DNA of 22,330 bases from assembly GCA_937902905.1 (NCBI GenBank), contig CALELW010000259.1, positions 1 to 22,330 on the forward strand. Direction: 5' to 3'. Origin of the DNA: an uncultured Clostridium sp. Lineage in GTDB: Bacteria > Bacillota > Clostridia > Lachnospirales > Lachnospiraceae. A program made the position numbers and the translations under genes. A model generated the notes under the pieces. It ran no database searches and was not told the origin of the DNA. It saw nothing but the letters and a program-made list of their open reading frames with translations. This document shows, one piece after another, positions 7,411 to 15,850 of this stretch. Position 1 is the stretch's first letter. Each line of letters begins with the position of its first letter.

Positions 7411-9272
7411 AGTTCGCGGAAGTCTCCGTCTACTACATCGTCGCCGCTGTTATCCTGTGCTGCTCCGGCTCCAGGGCCTGCTCCCTGTGCACCACCGGCT
7501 GCCTGCTGTGCCTGCTCGTATACTTTTGCGAATACCTGCTGTGCATTTGTCATCAAGGATTCTTTTGCTGCTTTCAGTTCATCAACATCGGCATCGCTCA
7601 TGTTCTCCGGTGTTGTACGCTCCAAGATTGCTTTTACTTTATCAATCTCAGCCTGTACTTTTTCTTTCTCTGCTGCATCTACGCCATCACCAACGTCCTG
7701 CAATGCTTTCTCAGTCTGGAATACCATACTGTCAGCTTCGTTGCGGGCATCAATGCCTTCTTTTCTCTTCTTATCCTGTGCTTCGAATTCAGCAGCTTCT
7801 TTGACTGCTTTTTCGATTTCTTCATCATTCATGTTAGAACCAGCAGTAATTGTGATGTGCTGTTCTTTTCCTGTTCCCAAGTCCTTAGCGGATACATTTA
7901 CGATACCATTGGCATCGATATCAAATGTAACCTCAATCTGTGGTACTCCACGCATTGCCGGAGGAATACCATCCAAGCGGAACTGTCCAAGAGATTTATT
8001 ATCTCTAGCGAACTGTCTCTCGCCCTGTACTACGTTAATATCTACAGCGGTCTGGTTATCTGCTGCGGTAGAGAAAATCTGACTCTTCTTAGTAGGAATC
8101 GTTGTATTTCTCTCGATAAGTTTAGTAGCCACACCACCCATTGTCTCGATAGCCAGTGACAATGGAGTTACATCCAGAAGAAGGATGTCGCCGGCACCGG
8201 AATCTCCAGCCAGTTTACCACCCTGAATCGAAGCACCAAGTGCTACACACTCATCCGGGTTCAAGGATTTGTTCGGCTCATGTCCGGTCAACTGTTTTAC
8301 CTTATCCTGTACAGCAGGGATACGTGTTGAACCACCAACTAACAATACTTTTCCTAATTCAGAAGCGGTAATACCGGCATCTTTCAATGCGTTCTGAACC
8401 GGTGTTGCTGTTCTCTCTACAAGGTCAGCGGTCAATTCATCAAATTTCGCACGTGTTAAGTTCATATCAAAGTGCTTTGGTCCCTCAGCCGTAGCTGTGA
8501 TAAATGGCAGATTGATGTTTGTTGTAGTTGCAGAAGACAACTCTTTCTTTGCTTTCTCTGCTGCTTCTTTCAAACGCTGCATTGCCATCTTATCAGTAGA
8601 AAGGTCTACACCCTCTGCCTTCTTAAATTCAGAAACCATGTAGTCACATACTTTATTATCAAAGTCGTCACCACCAAGTTTGTTATCACCGGAAGTAGAA
8701 AGTACTTCGATGACACCATCACCAATCTCAATGATGGAAACATCAAATGTACCACCACCAAGGTCGTATACCATAATCTTCTGCTCGCCTTCATTATCCA
8801 AACCATAAGCTAGTGCTGCTGCTGTTGGCTCGTTGATAATACGTTTTACATCCAAACCTGCAATTTTACCTGCATCTTTGGTTGCCTGACGCTGTGCGTC
8901 GTTAAAGTAAGCCGGAACTGTAATTACAGCTTCTGTTACTTTCTCACCACCAAGGTAATTCTCTGCATCACTTTTCAATTTCTGAAGAATCATAGCGGAA
9001 ATTTCCTGTGGGGTGTATTTCTTATCATCAATTGTTGCACGGTAATCCGTACCCATATGTCTTTTAATAGAAGAAATGGTCTTCTCTGCGTTTGTTACTG
9101 CCTGACGTTTTGCAGGCTCACCAACTAAACGCTCACCAGTCTTTGTAAATGCTACAACAGATGGAGTTGTTCTTGCTCCCTCAGCGTTTGCTACAACAAC
9201 CGGTTTACCACCTTCCATTACTGCTACACAACTGTTTGTTGTTCCTAAATCAATACCAATAATCTTGCTCAT
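7407..9272 (-). CDS. dnaK: Chaperone DnaK (Hsp70)
   Basis: ATP-dependent Hsp70 chaperone that folds and protects cytoplasmic proteins with DnaJ and GrpE. The 621-residue product is of normal length for Firmicutes. The nucleotide-binding domain shows the phosphate loop IGIDLGTTNS (5-14) and the DLGGGTFDVS motif (170-179). The conserved interdomain linker region LLLDVTPLSL precedes the substrate-binding domain, and a helical lid and a Gly/Ala-rich tail ending VVDGDFREL follow. AAAGGAAG precedes the ATG at 9272. It lies 45 nt after grpE with no terminator between, so both belong to the CIRCE-controlled operon. Its stop codon lies in the end of a palindromic repeat element, so the last residues could be affected by that insertion, although the tail looks normal for the family. 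Confidence 0.98.
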   Translation of the reverse strand: MSKIIGIDLGTTNSCVAVMEGGKPVVVANAEGARTTPSVVAFTKTGERLVGEPAKRQAVTNAEKTISSIKRHMGTDYRATIDDKKYTPQEISAMILQKLKSDAENYLGGEKVTEAVITVPAYFNDAQRQATKDAGKIAGLDVKRIINEPTAAALAYGLDNEGEQKIMVYDLGGGTFDVSIIEIGDGVIEVLSTSGDNKLGGDDFDNKVCDYMVSEFKKAEGVDLSTDKMAMQRLKEAAEKAKKELSSATTTNINLPFITATAEGPKHFDMNLTRAKFDELTADLVERTATPVQNALKDAGITASELGKVLLVGGSTRIPAVQDKVKQLTGHEPNKSLNPDECVALGASIQGGKLAGDSGAGDILLLDVTPLSLAIETMGGVATKLIERNTTIPTKKSQIFSTAADNQTAVDINVVQGERQFARDNKSLGQFRLDGIPPAMRGVPQIEVTFDIDANGIVNVSAKDLGTGKEQHITITAGSNMNDEEIEKAVKEAAEFEAQDKKRKEGIDARNEADSMVFQTEKALQDVGDGVDAAEKEKVQAEIDKVKAILERTTPENMSDADVDELKAAKESLMTNAQQVFAKVYEQAQQAAGGAQGAGPGAGAAQDNSGDDVVDGDFREL

Positions 9273-9317
9273 AATAATACTTCCTTTCTGTCTATACCAT
9301 GACTGTTATTTTCTTTA

Positions 9318-9908
9318 TTAGTTTAACACTTTAACCATACTGTGTCTGACTACTGAATCTTTATACATATAACCCTTTTGGAACTCCTCAATGACCTGAT
9401 TGGATGCATCTGAATCATCTTCATCATGCATGACGGCATTATGGAAATTCGGGTCAAATTCTTTGCCAACTGCCTCAATCGGTGTTACTCCGATTTCTTC
9501 TAATCCGGTAAGAAGCTGCTTGTAAACGGCTTCAATTCCTTTGGCAAATGGTGTTTCTTTTTCTTCCTCGGAAAGTCCGTCAAAACCTCGCTCCAGGTTA
9601 TCCACAACCGGAAGAATTTTTTCAACAACTGACTTCGCACCAATTTCAAACATGGCACTCTTTTCTTTTTCCGAGCGGTTTCTAAAGTTTTCAAACTCTG
9701 CCAGATTTCTCATCAGGCGGTCATTCAGTTCTTCAATCTTTTCATCTTTTTTGTCTTTTTTTGCTTTCTTCTTAACCGCTTTTTCCGACTTTTCCGTTTT
9801 TTTCTTTTCTTTTGTTTTTTCTTTATCGGCTTGTTCCACCGTTTCTTCTACGGTTTCTTCTTCCTTTACTTCTTCTTTAACGTCTTCGTTTTTCATCTCT
9901 TCAGCCAA
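9318..9908 (-). CDS. grpE: Nucleotide exchange factor GrpE
   Basis: GrpE releases ADP from DnaK and so resets the chaperone cycle. The 196-residue product has a long, highly charged Glu/Lys-rich N-terminal segment (about 1-60), the dimerising coiled coil (about 55-110, with NLAEFENFRNR) and the C-terminal beta domain with the family pattern (FDPNFHNAV, and VIEEFQKGYMYKDSVVRHSMVKV). The start chosen is TTG at 9908: GAGGTGA lies about 9 nt upstream, directly after the hrcA stop. An ATG at 9896 would give a protein 4 residues shorter but has only a weak ribosome site. The 14-nt gap to hrcA suggests translational coupling. Confidence 0.95.
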   Translation of the reverse strand: MAEEMKNEDVKEEVKEEETVEETVEQADKEKTKEKKKTEKSEKAVKKKAKKDKKDEKIEELNDRLMRNLAEFENFRNRSEKEKSAMFEIGAKSVVEKILPVVDNLERGFDGLSEEEKETPFAKGIEAVYKQLLTGLEEIGVTPIEAVGKEFDPNFHNAVMHDEDDSDASNQVIEEFQKGYMYKDSVVRHSMVKVLN

Positions 9909-9922
9909 TTCACTTCACCTCG

Positions 9923-10954
9923 CTATTTCTTCTTAAATATGTCGTCTAGCTGCTGCATGCAGTTTTCCAATGTGCCAACTACTTTTTCGTAGTCCATACG
10001 CTTTGGTCCGACAATACCTATCTTTCCATAAACGCCTTCTTTAATTCGGTACGTGGCAGTTACAACGGAACAATCTTTCATTGACTCTACCGGTGATTCC
10101 TCACCAATGTACACCTGAATGCCATGTTCTTTGTCATCCTCCGGCGGTTCATCGTTGGCCCATGCTGACAACATCTGTTTTTCTTCAAATGTGGAAAGCA
10201 GTCCGGTCATTTTCTCCTTATCCGATAACTCCGGATATTTCAAAATGTTCGTGGCGCCCGATGTGTAAATCTCTGAGTCATCCTCTTCTGTCATAACTTC
10301 CGAAATACAATCCAAAATGCTGGATGCCAATTCTCCGTATTCCCCGGCCTTTTCCTTGATTTGCTGCATAATCGCCATGTTAATCTCAGTAAAATCAAGT
10401 CCGGTGAGTGCCGTGTTCATCAAAAAATTCATCTGTGCAATCACATTTTCATCGGCATCGTTCATAAGGTTAATGAACTTATTACTTACATGATTGTTGT
10501 CAAGAACAACAATCACAAGCAGCTGCCGTTCGCTCATCTGATTTAACTGGATAAACTTAATCCGCTTGTGCTGATACTTTGGCTTAGTCACCATGGAAGT
10601 GTAATTCGTATTCTGTGCAAGTAACTTTGCTACCTGCTGTAACAGAAGGTCAATCTTGTCTGCCTTCTCGACCATCAATTCCTTCATCTCTGACACTTCT
10701 TCATCTTTTCTCTGTAAAATCGTGTCTACATATAGTCGGTATGCTTTATCCGAAGGAATTCTGCCGGCAGAAGTGTGTGGCTGTAAAATGTAACCCATTT
10801 CTTCCAAATCCGACATTTCGTTACGGATGGTTGCGGAACTAAGATTCAAATCCGTGTACTTGGAAACGGTTCGGGAACCAACCGGCTCGCCAGTCTCCAT
10901 ATAATTACGAATAATCGCTTCGAGTATCTTTTGTTTTCTCTCATTCAGTTCCAA
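9923..10954 (-). CDS. hrcA: Heat-inducible transcription repressor HrcA
   Basis: HrcA binds CIRCE operators to repress class I heat-shock genes and is kept active by GroEL in other Firmicutes. The 343-residue product begins LNERKQKILEAI and has an N-terminal winged helix (GSRTVSKYTDLNLSSATIRN) followed by the HPHTSAGRIPS-like segment QPHTSAGRIPSDKAYRLYV and the GAF-like and dimerisation regions. The start is TTG at 10954, because GAGGTGG lies about 7 nt upstream. The longer ATG-like frame from 10984 would begin inside the CIRCE operator. It is the first gene of the operon, and its own promoter carries a perfect CIRCE, so it should be autoregulated. Confidence 0.95.
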   Translation of the reverse strand: MELNERKQKILEAIIRNYMETGEPVGSRTVSKYTDLNLSSATIRNEMSDLEEMGYILQPHTSAGRIPSDKAYRLYVDTILQRKDEEVSEMKELMVEKADKIDLLLQQVAKLLAQNTNYTSMVTKPKYQHKRIKFIQLNQMSERQLLVIVVLDNNHVSNKFINLMNDADENVIAQMNFLMNTALTGLDFTEINMAIMQQIKEKAGEYGELASSILDCISEVMTEEDDSEIYTSGATNILKYPELSDKEKMTGLLSTFEEKQMLSAWANDEPPEDDKEHGIQVYIGEESPVESMKDCSVVTATYRIKEGVYGKIGIVGPKRMDYEKVVGTLENCMQQLDDIFKKK

Positions 10955-10977
10955 AATACCACCTCGATTTCTTTTTG

Positions 10978-11004
10978 TTAGCACTCACTACCAAAGAGTG
11001 CTAA
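10978..11004. promoter_or_regulatory. CIRCE operator (HrcA binding site)
   Basis: TTAGCACTC (10978-10986), nine spacer bases, then GAGTGCTAA (10996-11004): a perfect match to the CIRCE inverted repeat. It lies between the promoter and the hrcA ribosome site, within the first bases of the transcript, as in other Firmicutes. It indicates HrcA repression of hrcA-grpE-dnaK-dnaJ, relieved on heat shock. Confidence 0.98.
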
Positions 11005-11019
11005 TCATTGACTAAACTA

Positions 11020-11048
11020 AAGATACCACCTTGTGTTACCTTTGTCAA
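11020..11048 (-). promoter_or_regulatory. Sigma-A promoter of the heat-shock operon
   Basis: A perfect -35 box TTGACA (11048-11043), a 17-nt spacer and the -10 box TATCTT (11025-11020). The expected transcript start is near 11013, just upstream of the CIRCE operator. Confidence 0.88.
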
Positions 11049-11093
11049 TAGGGTTTTGGAAAAAATTTTGATTATTTTCTCTTTTATAAAACA

Positions 11094-11131
11094 TACAAAA
11101 AGAACGTCCCAAACGGAACGCTCTTTTTGTA
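11094..11131 (-). terminator. Terminator of the large surface-protein gene
   Basis: In - strand RNA, 11131-11115 pairs continuously with 11110-11094, with two G-U pairs and a 4-nt loop; the 3' arm carries a U-run. It begins about 20 nt after the surface-protein stop codon and lies upstream of the hrcA promoter, so it separates the two transcripts. Confidence 0.8.
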
Positions 11132-11151
11132 TCTTATTGCAAAACGGATGT

Positions 11152-14100
11152 TTACTTTTTAAGTGTAATTGACTTAATTTTTAATGTAAATTTACCGATA
11201 TCTGCAGAATCTGCAACAGCCAATGCATAAACATTTTTCATTGATGCTGCACTCTTACTAATATCAAAAACAAGTTTTGTACTTGTTGAATTAGCATTTG
11301 CATATTCGGCATTTAATGGTTGATTACCATCACCCCAATAATCAGTCATTGTTTCTTCTTTGACAATATACTTTAGAACCATCTTAGCAGTCTTGTCTGC
11401 CGGAATCTGAGATGCATCAACTTCTACTTCTGCAGTCTTATAAGAAGATAAATCAACAGCCTTTTTATCTTCACTTACATAGAAGAAAATTCCAGCTCCA
11501 CCATATTTTCCCTGATATGGACATGTTACAACACCGTTATCAATCACAACAGAATCTTTATCACAGTTAACAGCCTGCATTATTGCAATTGTTTCTTTTT
11601 TCAATGTCAGTGTATAATCACCAACACTAACAGAGAATTCAATTTTGTCAGAACTATTCTTCTCGAAAACTCTAATCTTAGCAGTTCCACTTACAGATCC
11701 CGGTGTAACGGTAATGGTATTATCTTCTCCTGTGGAAACAGTAGCCACCTGTTCATTGCTTGAAACAACAGAATAGAAATTATCTGTTATAAATCCTGTA
11801 TAGTCAGCACCATACTGGTCTTTTGCTTTCAATTTGAACTCTACCGGTTTTACACCAAGGGCAACATTTGTGTCAGAAACGCTTACCATTTTTGCATCAT
11901 CTGCTTTGTATAAAACATAAGTTCCGGCTTTTGCTGCACTTGCTGTATTACTTACCGGCAATGTAAGGGTTGCTTTTACATTGTCAGCAGCCGTATAGTC
12001 AAGTGTTACCGTTACTTCTCCGGAAACATTAGCTTCTGCTGCTGTCACGGAAACAGTACCAGCTGCAGTATCGCAATCCCCAATTGTAAGCTTTTTACTT
12101 GTAGTAGATGCTGTAAGTTTCAGTCCACTCAAATCATTGTTAATTGCAATTTCATTTCCATCTTTGTCATAAGCACGATAAGCTACTGTAATAGAAGTAG
12201 CATTCGTTTCATCCAATTTGAGATAATCACCTTTAACTTCTTTTACAAGTTCAACCTTAGCAATCAAATCAGCTGCATTTCCTGCTGTTACTGTGAAGGC
12301 TTTTGCCTGAGTATCTTTTGCATCATAACCTTTTCCTTCATTATCATCAACATAGATGATTACAGAGTAGCTTCCTGCTTTTTTAGCTGTAACCGTTACC
12401 GGATAATATTTATCCTTCGCATTGTAAGAACCAACAGTTGCTGCGGCAATATCGTCTGCTACGGCTTTTCCATCGACACCAAGTACAACCGCTTTCATTG
12501 TACCTTCGATATTGGCGCTGTACTGATCTTTTACTGTTACTTTATTTTGTGCTGTAGCTACATTCAAAATAGCTGTCTGACTAGCAATACTTGTCGTAAT
12601 AGAAGCAACTTTACGAGCATCTGTTACCGTAAGTGTAACAACGGCTTCATCAAAACCTGCCTCCCCGGCTTTTGCAAATTTAACGGTAACTGCTTTTGCC
12701 GGTGTAGTTTCGTAATTAGCTGCAAATCCAACATGAGATACAACATCTGTATCATTTGTAACTTCTGCATATGTCTTTGTTTTTGCATCATAAGTATAAT
12801 ATTTAACGGTTATACCATCTGAGCTTGTTGCTTTTACATTTTCCTCTACAGAAGCCTTTGTCAATGCAAAGTCATTTCCATACTGGTCTTTTGCCGCAAC
12901 TGCAACATAAGAAGCATTGTCCTTGTTAATAATTGATTTCTCAGTTTCGCCAAGAGTCAGAGTCTTAAGAACAGCTTTTCCTGCTACCGACACGTTCATA
13001 GTACCGGCTTTTGTTTCCTGACCTGCTACTGTCATTGTAATAACAGCACTACCTTCACCAACACCTTTAACTTTCAATTTGCCGGCTGCAGCACTTTCAA
13101 CTTCTGCTACCTTATCATTTGAAGAAGTAGCTGTAACTGCTGTAGTTGCTGTAATGTCTTCACCATTTTTATTTACTACTTTATAAGTTGTTTCCTGAGC
13201 TACCGTCTGACCTGCTGTTAATTTATTTTCAGCATAAGCTGTCATCGTGATAGAACCAAGAGTATCATCTGGTACAGAAGTAAACGCAACTTCATCGGAT
13301 TTAACTCCGCCAACTTTTACTGTTACATCTTTTTTAGAGGTATCCAGTTCACCATAATAAACAACAAATTTAATTGTGTTACTCTTAGCGTTTGTTTTAG
13401 CTTTTACGGAAACGTAAATGTCGCCCTTTGTTGTCTCAGTAGTTCCGTATGCAAAGCTTATAGAATCAAGTGCATCTGCACCAGATGTTACCACATATTT
13501 CAAGTCACTTGGTGTAAGTCCTGTTGTAGTAGGGCTTAAAGTAACTTTTGCAAGAGATGCCAAACCGTTTTTAGCATCTTTCAAGGTATCTACTGTGATA
13601 GTAGAAAGTTTAGCCGGCTTAACAGTTACCGGAATTGTTACATACTGTGACTCATCCGTTGTCATGTATACCGTAATTGTTGTTGTTCCGGCATTCTTTA
13701 AGCTTAGTACAATATCGCCTTCTGCCGCTTTGTCTGTAAGTGGAGTATCTACAGAAGCAATCTGTTCATTTCCAATAATGTACTTAGCTTTAACACCTGT
13801 ATTTTCTACTTTATAACCGAATTTATCCAAATAACTTGCTTTCAAAAGAACTTTGTTATTATCAGCATTGGATGACAGTACAAATGTTGTACCACTTTCC
13901 TGTGTCAAAGCATCCGGCTCTGTTGCAACAGAAGGATTAACACTAAGTGTCGGAATTCCGTTAAATGCAATTGGTGTACCTACGCCCTTGTCTTCAACAA
14001 GTGCAACCGTAATTGTATTCTGTCCAACAACGGTCTTAACTCCTTTTGCATCTGTATTTGTATTAGTCAATGTGATATCAATTGATTTACCAGCTGCAAT

Positions 14101-15489
14101 AGCACTATCTTGAGCAAATGTTACATATCCCTGTGCAATACCATTACCAGCATTATTGCTCGGTGCTAAAGGATACTCTGTGCCGGAAATTTTTGCAGAT
14201 ACAGAAATCACATTTCCGTCACCAACTGGAGCAGTAGCCATTGCTTCACCATACTGATCGACTACTGTATAGAAAACTTTCAAATCTTTACAATTTGCCG
14301 GAGCTTCCGTTGTATCAGCCACAAATTCTTTTACATAACTTGCTTCTTTCTTAACTGTCGTCGTAGTATCTTTGTCCATAGCATTTCCAGCATTATCTGT
14401 AATACCATTCAAAACAATTGTGTAGGTATCTGCCTTCAAAAATGTATCAGAAGAAATCGTTACTGTCTTGTTATCCTCAGCGATTACTGCCTTGACTTCA
14501 ACAGCTTTCTTAGCACTGTTAGTAACCGTAACATCTAATTTCTCAGCCTTAATTTCTTCATTCATTTCAATATCAATTGTTTTATAAGAAGAAATTGTGG
14601 AATTCTTTATCTGTGGTGCTGCTTCATCAACAGTTACCTCGCAACTAGCTTCTGCTTTATCAGCTGTTGCTTTAATCGTTGCTTTACCAGCCTTCACACC
14701 AGTTACCACACCATCTTTAACGGTTGCAATATCTTCTTTATCAGATGTCCAAACAACCTTGGCGTCCTTCATTTCTTTGTCGTTCTGATCTTTTACAACA
14801 GCTTTCAAAGCAACTGTATTAATATCTTTTTTCGTACTAATTGTTGCTTTTGTTGCACTCAACTCGACTTTTGTTGCTACTGCCGGTTCTGGTGTAGCAG
14901 TCGGCTCTGCTGTCGGTTCAGCTGTTGGCTCTGCTGTAGCTGTTGCTGTTGCAGTAGCAGTTGGTGCTACCGTTGCTGTAGCAGTTGGCGCTACCGTTGC
15001 TGTAGCAGTTGGTGCTACCGTTGCTGTAGCTGTCGGAGCTACCGTCGTCTTTGCTGTTGGTGCAGTTGTCGTAACTGCTGCAGCCTTCGCCGTCACTGTA
15101 CATTTCAATTTTGCAGTCTTTGTTTTTTTACTTCCCTTTACTGTATATTTTACAGTAGCTGTAACTTTAACCTTTCCTGCTTTCAATGCAGTGATTTTAG
15201 CGGAAGTTTTTTTCTTCTTTCCAATTTTCACTACACTCTTGTCTGAAACTTTCCATGTAGTTTTTTTGATTTTCTTTACCTTATTCTTCTTAACTTTTAA
15301 GGTAAAGGAATTTTTGCCAGCTTTATTGAAGTAAAGAGTCTTTTTCTTCGTCGAAAGCTTTGGCACCTTTTTTTTGGCAGCGTCTGCATTAGGAGCCACT
15401 GCCAAAGTGGACATTGCTAAAGCAAATGACAAAACACCTGCAAATGCTTTTTTGATTGCCCGTGATGATTTCTTACTTTGAGTTTTCAT
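11152..15489 (-). CDS. Large secreted multi-Ig-domain surface protein
   Basis: This 1445-residue protein has a signal peptide (about 1-37, KKAFAGVLSFALAMSTLA core), a very Lys-rich Ig-like module (about 40-135), a Thr/Ala/Pro linker with VAPTATAT repeats (about 136-205), then a clear Big_2 domain (about 206-287) and an SbsA/Big_5-like Ig unit (about 290-380). A long array of Ig-like units follows. The short motif KDQYG, or close variants, recurs at the unit starts, as in invasin/Big_1-type repeats. The last about 110 residues form a beta-rich, CBM-like domain. No LPXTG, SLH or catalytic domain is visible, so it is probably an adhesin or wall-associated scaffold; the ligand is unknown. AAAGGAGG lies 8 nt before the ATG at 15489; an adjacent ATG at 15492 is possible. 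The frame stays open up to 15618 but that part has no ribosome site. Upstream is a candidate invertible switch and a recombinase gene. Confidence 0.88.
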   Translation of the reverse strand: MKTQSKKSSRAIKKAFAGVLSFALAMSTLAVAPNADAAKKKVPKLSTKKKTLYFNKAGKNSFTLKVKKNKVKKIKKTTWKVSDKSVVKIGKKKKTSAKITALKAGKVKVTATVKYTVKGSKKTKTAKLKCTVTAKAAAVTTTAPTAKTTVAPTATATVAPTATATVAPTATATVAPTATATATATAEPTAEPTAEPTATPEPAVATKVELSATKATISTKKDINTVALKAVVKDQNDKEMKDAKVVWTSDKEDIATVKDGVVTGVKAGKATIKATADKAEASCEVTVDEAAPQIKNSTISSYKTIDIEMNEEIKAEKLDVTVTNSAKKAVEVKAVIAEDNKTVTISSDTFLKADTYTIVLNGITDNAGNAMDKDTTTTVKKEASYVKEFVADTTEAPANCKDLKVFYTVVDQYGEAMATAPVGDGNVISVSAKISGTEYPLAPSNNAGNGIAQGYVTFAQDSAIAAGKSIDITLTNTNTDAKGVKTVVGQNTITVALVEDKGVGTPIAFNGIPTLSVNPSVATEPDALTQESGTTFVLSSNADNNKVLLKASYLDKFGYKVENTGVKAKYIIGNEQIASVDTPLTDKAAEGDIVLSLKNAGTTTITVYMTTDESQYVTIPVTVKPAKLSTITVDTLKDAKNGLASLAKVTLSPTTTGLTPSDLKYVVTSGADALDSISFAYGTTETTKGDIYVSVKAKTNAKSNTIKFVVYYGELDTSKKDVTVKVGGVKSDEVAFTSVPDDTLGSITMTAYAENKLTAGQTVAQETTYKVVNKNGEDITATTAVTATSSNDKVAEVESAAAGKLKVKGVGEGSAVITMTVAGQETKAGTMNVSVAGKAVLKTLTLGETEKSIINKDNASYVAVAAKDQYGNDFALTKASVEENVKATSSDGITVKYYTYDAKTKTYAEVTNDTDVVSHVGFAANYETTPAKAVTVKFAKAGEAGFDEAVVTLTVTDARKVASITTSIASQTAILNVATAQNKVTVKDQYSANIEGTMKAVVLGVDGKAVADDIAAATVGSYNAKDKYYPVTVTAKKAGSYSVIIYVDDNEGKGYDAKDTQAKAFTVTAGNAADLIAKVELVKEVKGDYLKLDETNATSITVAYRAYDKDGNEIAINNDLSGLKLTASTTSKKLTIGDCDTAAGTVSVTAAEANVSGEVTVTLDYTAADNVKATLTLPVSNTASAAKAGTYVLYKADDAKMVSVSDTNVALGVKPVEFKLKAKDQYGADYTGFITDNFYSVVSSNEQVATVSTGEDNTITVTPGSVSGTAKIRVFEKNSSDKIEFSVSVGDYTLTLKKETIAIMQAVNCDKDSVVIDNGVVTCPYQGKYGGAGIFFYVSEDKKAVDLSSYKTAEVEVDASQIPADKTAKMVLKYIVKEETMTDYWGDGNQPLNAEYANANSTSTKLVFDISKSAASMKNVYALAVADSADIGKFTLKIKSITLKK
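14963..15058 (-). repeat. 24-bp tandem repeats encoding the VAPTATAT linker
   Basis: Three nearly identical 24-bp units (14963-14986, 14987-15010, 15011-15034) and a diverged fourth encode the octapeptide VAPTATAT in the surface-protein linker. Further shorter AEPT and ATAT repeats adjoin. In-frame unit length means slippage would change linker length without breaking the gene. Confidence 0.85.
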
Positions 15490-15541
15490 CATATTTTCCT
15501 CCTTTATTGATTTAATAATATGGTTTCTCCACATCATGTAC

Positions 15542-15561
15542 GAACTTATTCTACCACTATA
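15542..15561. repeat. Left inverted repeat of candidate DNA-inversion switch
   Basis: TTATTCTACCACTATA (15546-15561) is the inverse of 15760-15775 at 15 of 16 positions; allowing one bulged base, the match extends out to 15542. It lies about 40 nt upstream of the surface-protein ribosome site and outside any gene. Confidence 0.75.
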
Positions 15562-15759
15562 TTTTTGTATTCCGGCACTCAAAAAAAGGGTGATACGCCT
15601 TAAAATGGTATTATTCACCCTTATTTACTATTTGTATGGATTCGTTTTCTTGGTTCTTTTAACACTTAACGTTCATTATAACCATAATTGAGGAATGAAT
15701 TTTTGTATAAAAAAAAGAAAATGTGAAATATGTAAAAATTTTTGTTGATTTTTTTAACC
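15562..15759. other. Candidate invertible regulatory segment
   Basis: These 198 bp between the two inverted repeats hold no gene. They contain the directional terminator (15581-15622) and a TATAAT hexamer on the - strand (15680-15675), pointing to the surface-protein gene but without a clear -35 box. The arrangement of repeats, terminator, surface-protein gene and nearby tyrosine recombinase fits a phase-variable switch. Inversion has not been observed here; this is inferred. Confidence 0.55.
15581..15622 (-). terminator. Directional terminator inside the candidate invertible segment
   Basis: In - strand RNA, AAGGGTGA (15622-15615) pairs with UCACCCUU (15593-15586), with extra inner pairs, and is followed by a run of U (15587-15581). 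Read from the + strand the same hairpin has no clean U-run. In the present orientation it lies between upstream promoter signals and the surface-protein gene, so it would block or attenuate that gene. Confidence 0.78.
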
Positions 15760-15778
15760 TATAGTGGTAGGATAATTC
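15760..15778. repeat. Right inverted repeat of candidate DNA-inversion switch
   Basis: TATAGTGGTAGGATAA (15760-15775) is the inverse partner of 15546-15561; with one bulge the match extends to 15778. It lies 75 bp from the stop codon of the recombinase gene. Confidence 0.75.
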
Positions 15779-15780
15779 AC

Positions 15781-15786
15781 TTTATA
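15781..15786 (-). promoter_or_regulatory. Possible -10 box just outside the inverted repeat
   Basis: TATAAA (15786-15781), a 5/6 match to the -10 box, points toward the surface-protein gene, and transcription would start at the edge of the right inverted repeat. The only -35-like hexamer, TTTACA, is 21 nt upstream, too far for a standard promoter. A fixed outside promoter is therefore possible but weakly supported. Confidence 0.25.
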
Positions 15787-15850
15787 TTGTTCTTACCCAT
15801 TTCCCTTTGTAAATATGCTTTCTAAATGAATGCCCGCTACTCTTTTGCTA

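Noticed and set aside
7289..8159. Long + strand frames opposite dnaK and its repeat element
   Set aside because: They are antisense shadows of the dnaK coding frame; products are Cys/Leu/His-rich with no recognisable domain.
14918..15103. Alternative-frame Ser/Asn/Tyr-rich repeat peptide
   Set aside because: It is a frame shadow of the 24-bp linker repeats in the surface-protein gene.
15490..15618. N-terminal extension of the large surface protein
   Set aside because: It passes through the left inverted repeat and the terminator, lacks a ribosome site and would place the signal peptide internally.
15500..15775. c-di-GMP or other known riboswitch upstream of the surface protein, suggested by the nearby PilZ gene
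   Set aside because: The region is A/T-rich and shows none of the conserved GEMM riboswitch core; only the simple terminator hairpin is visible.
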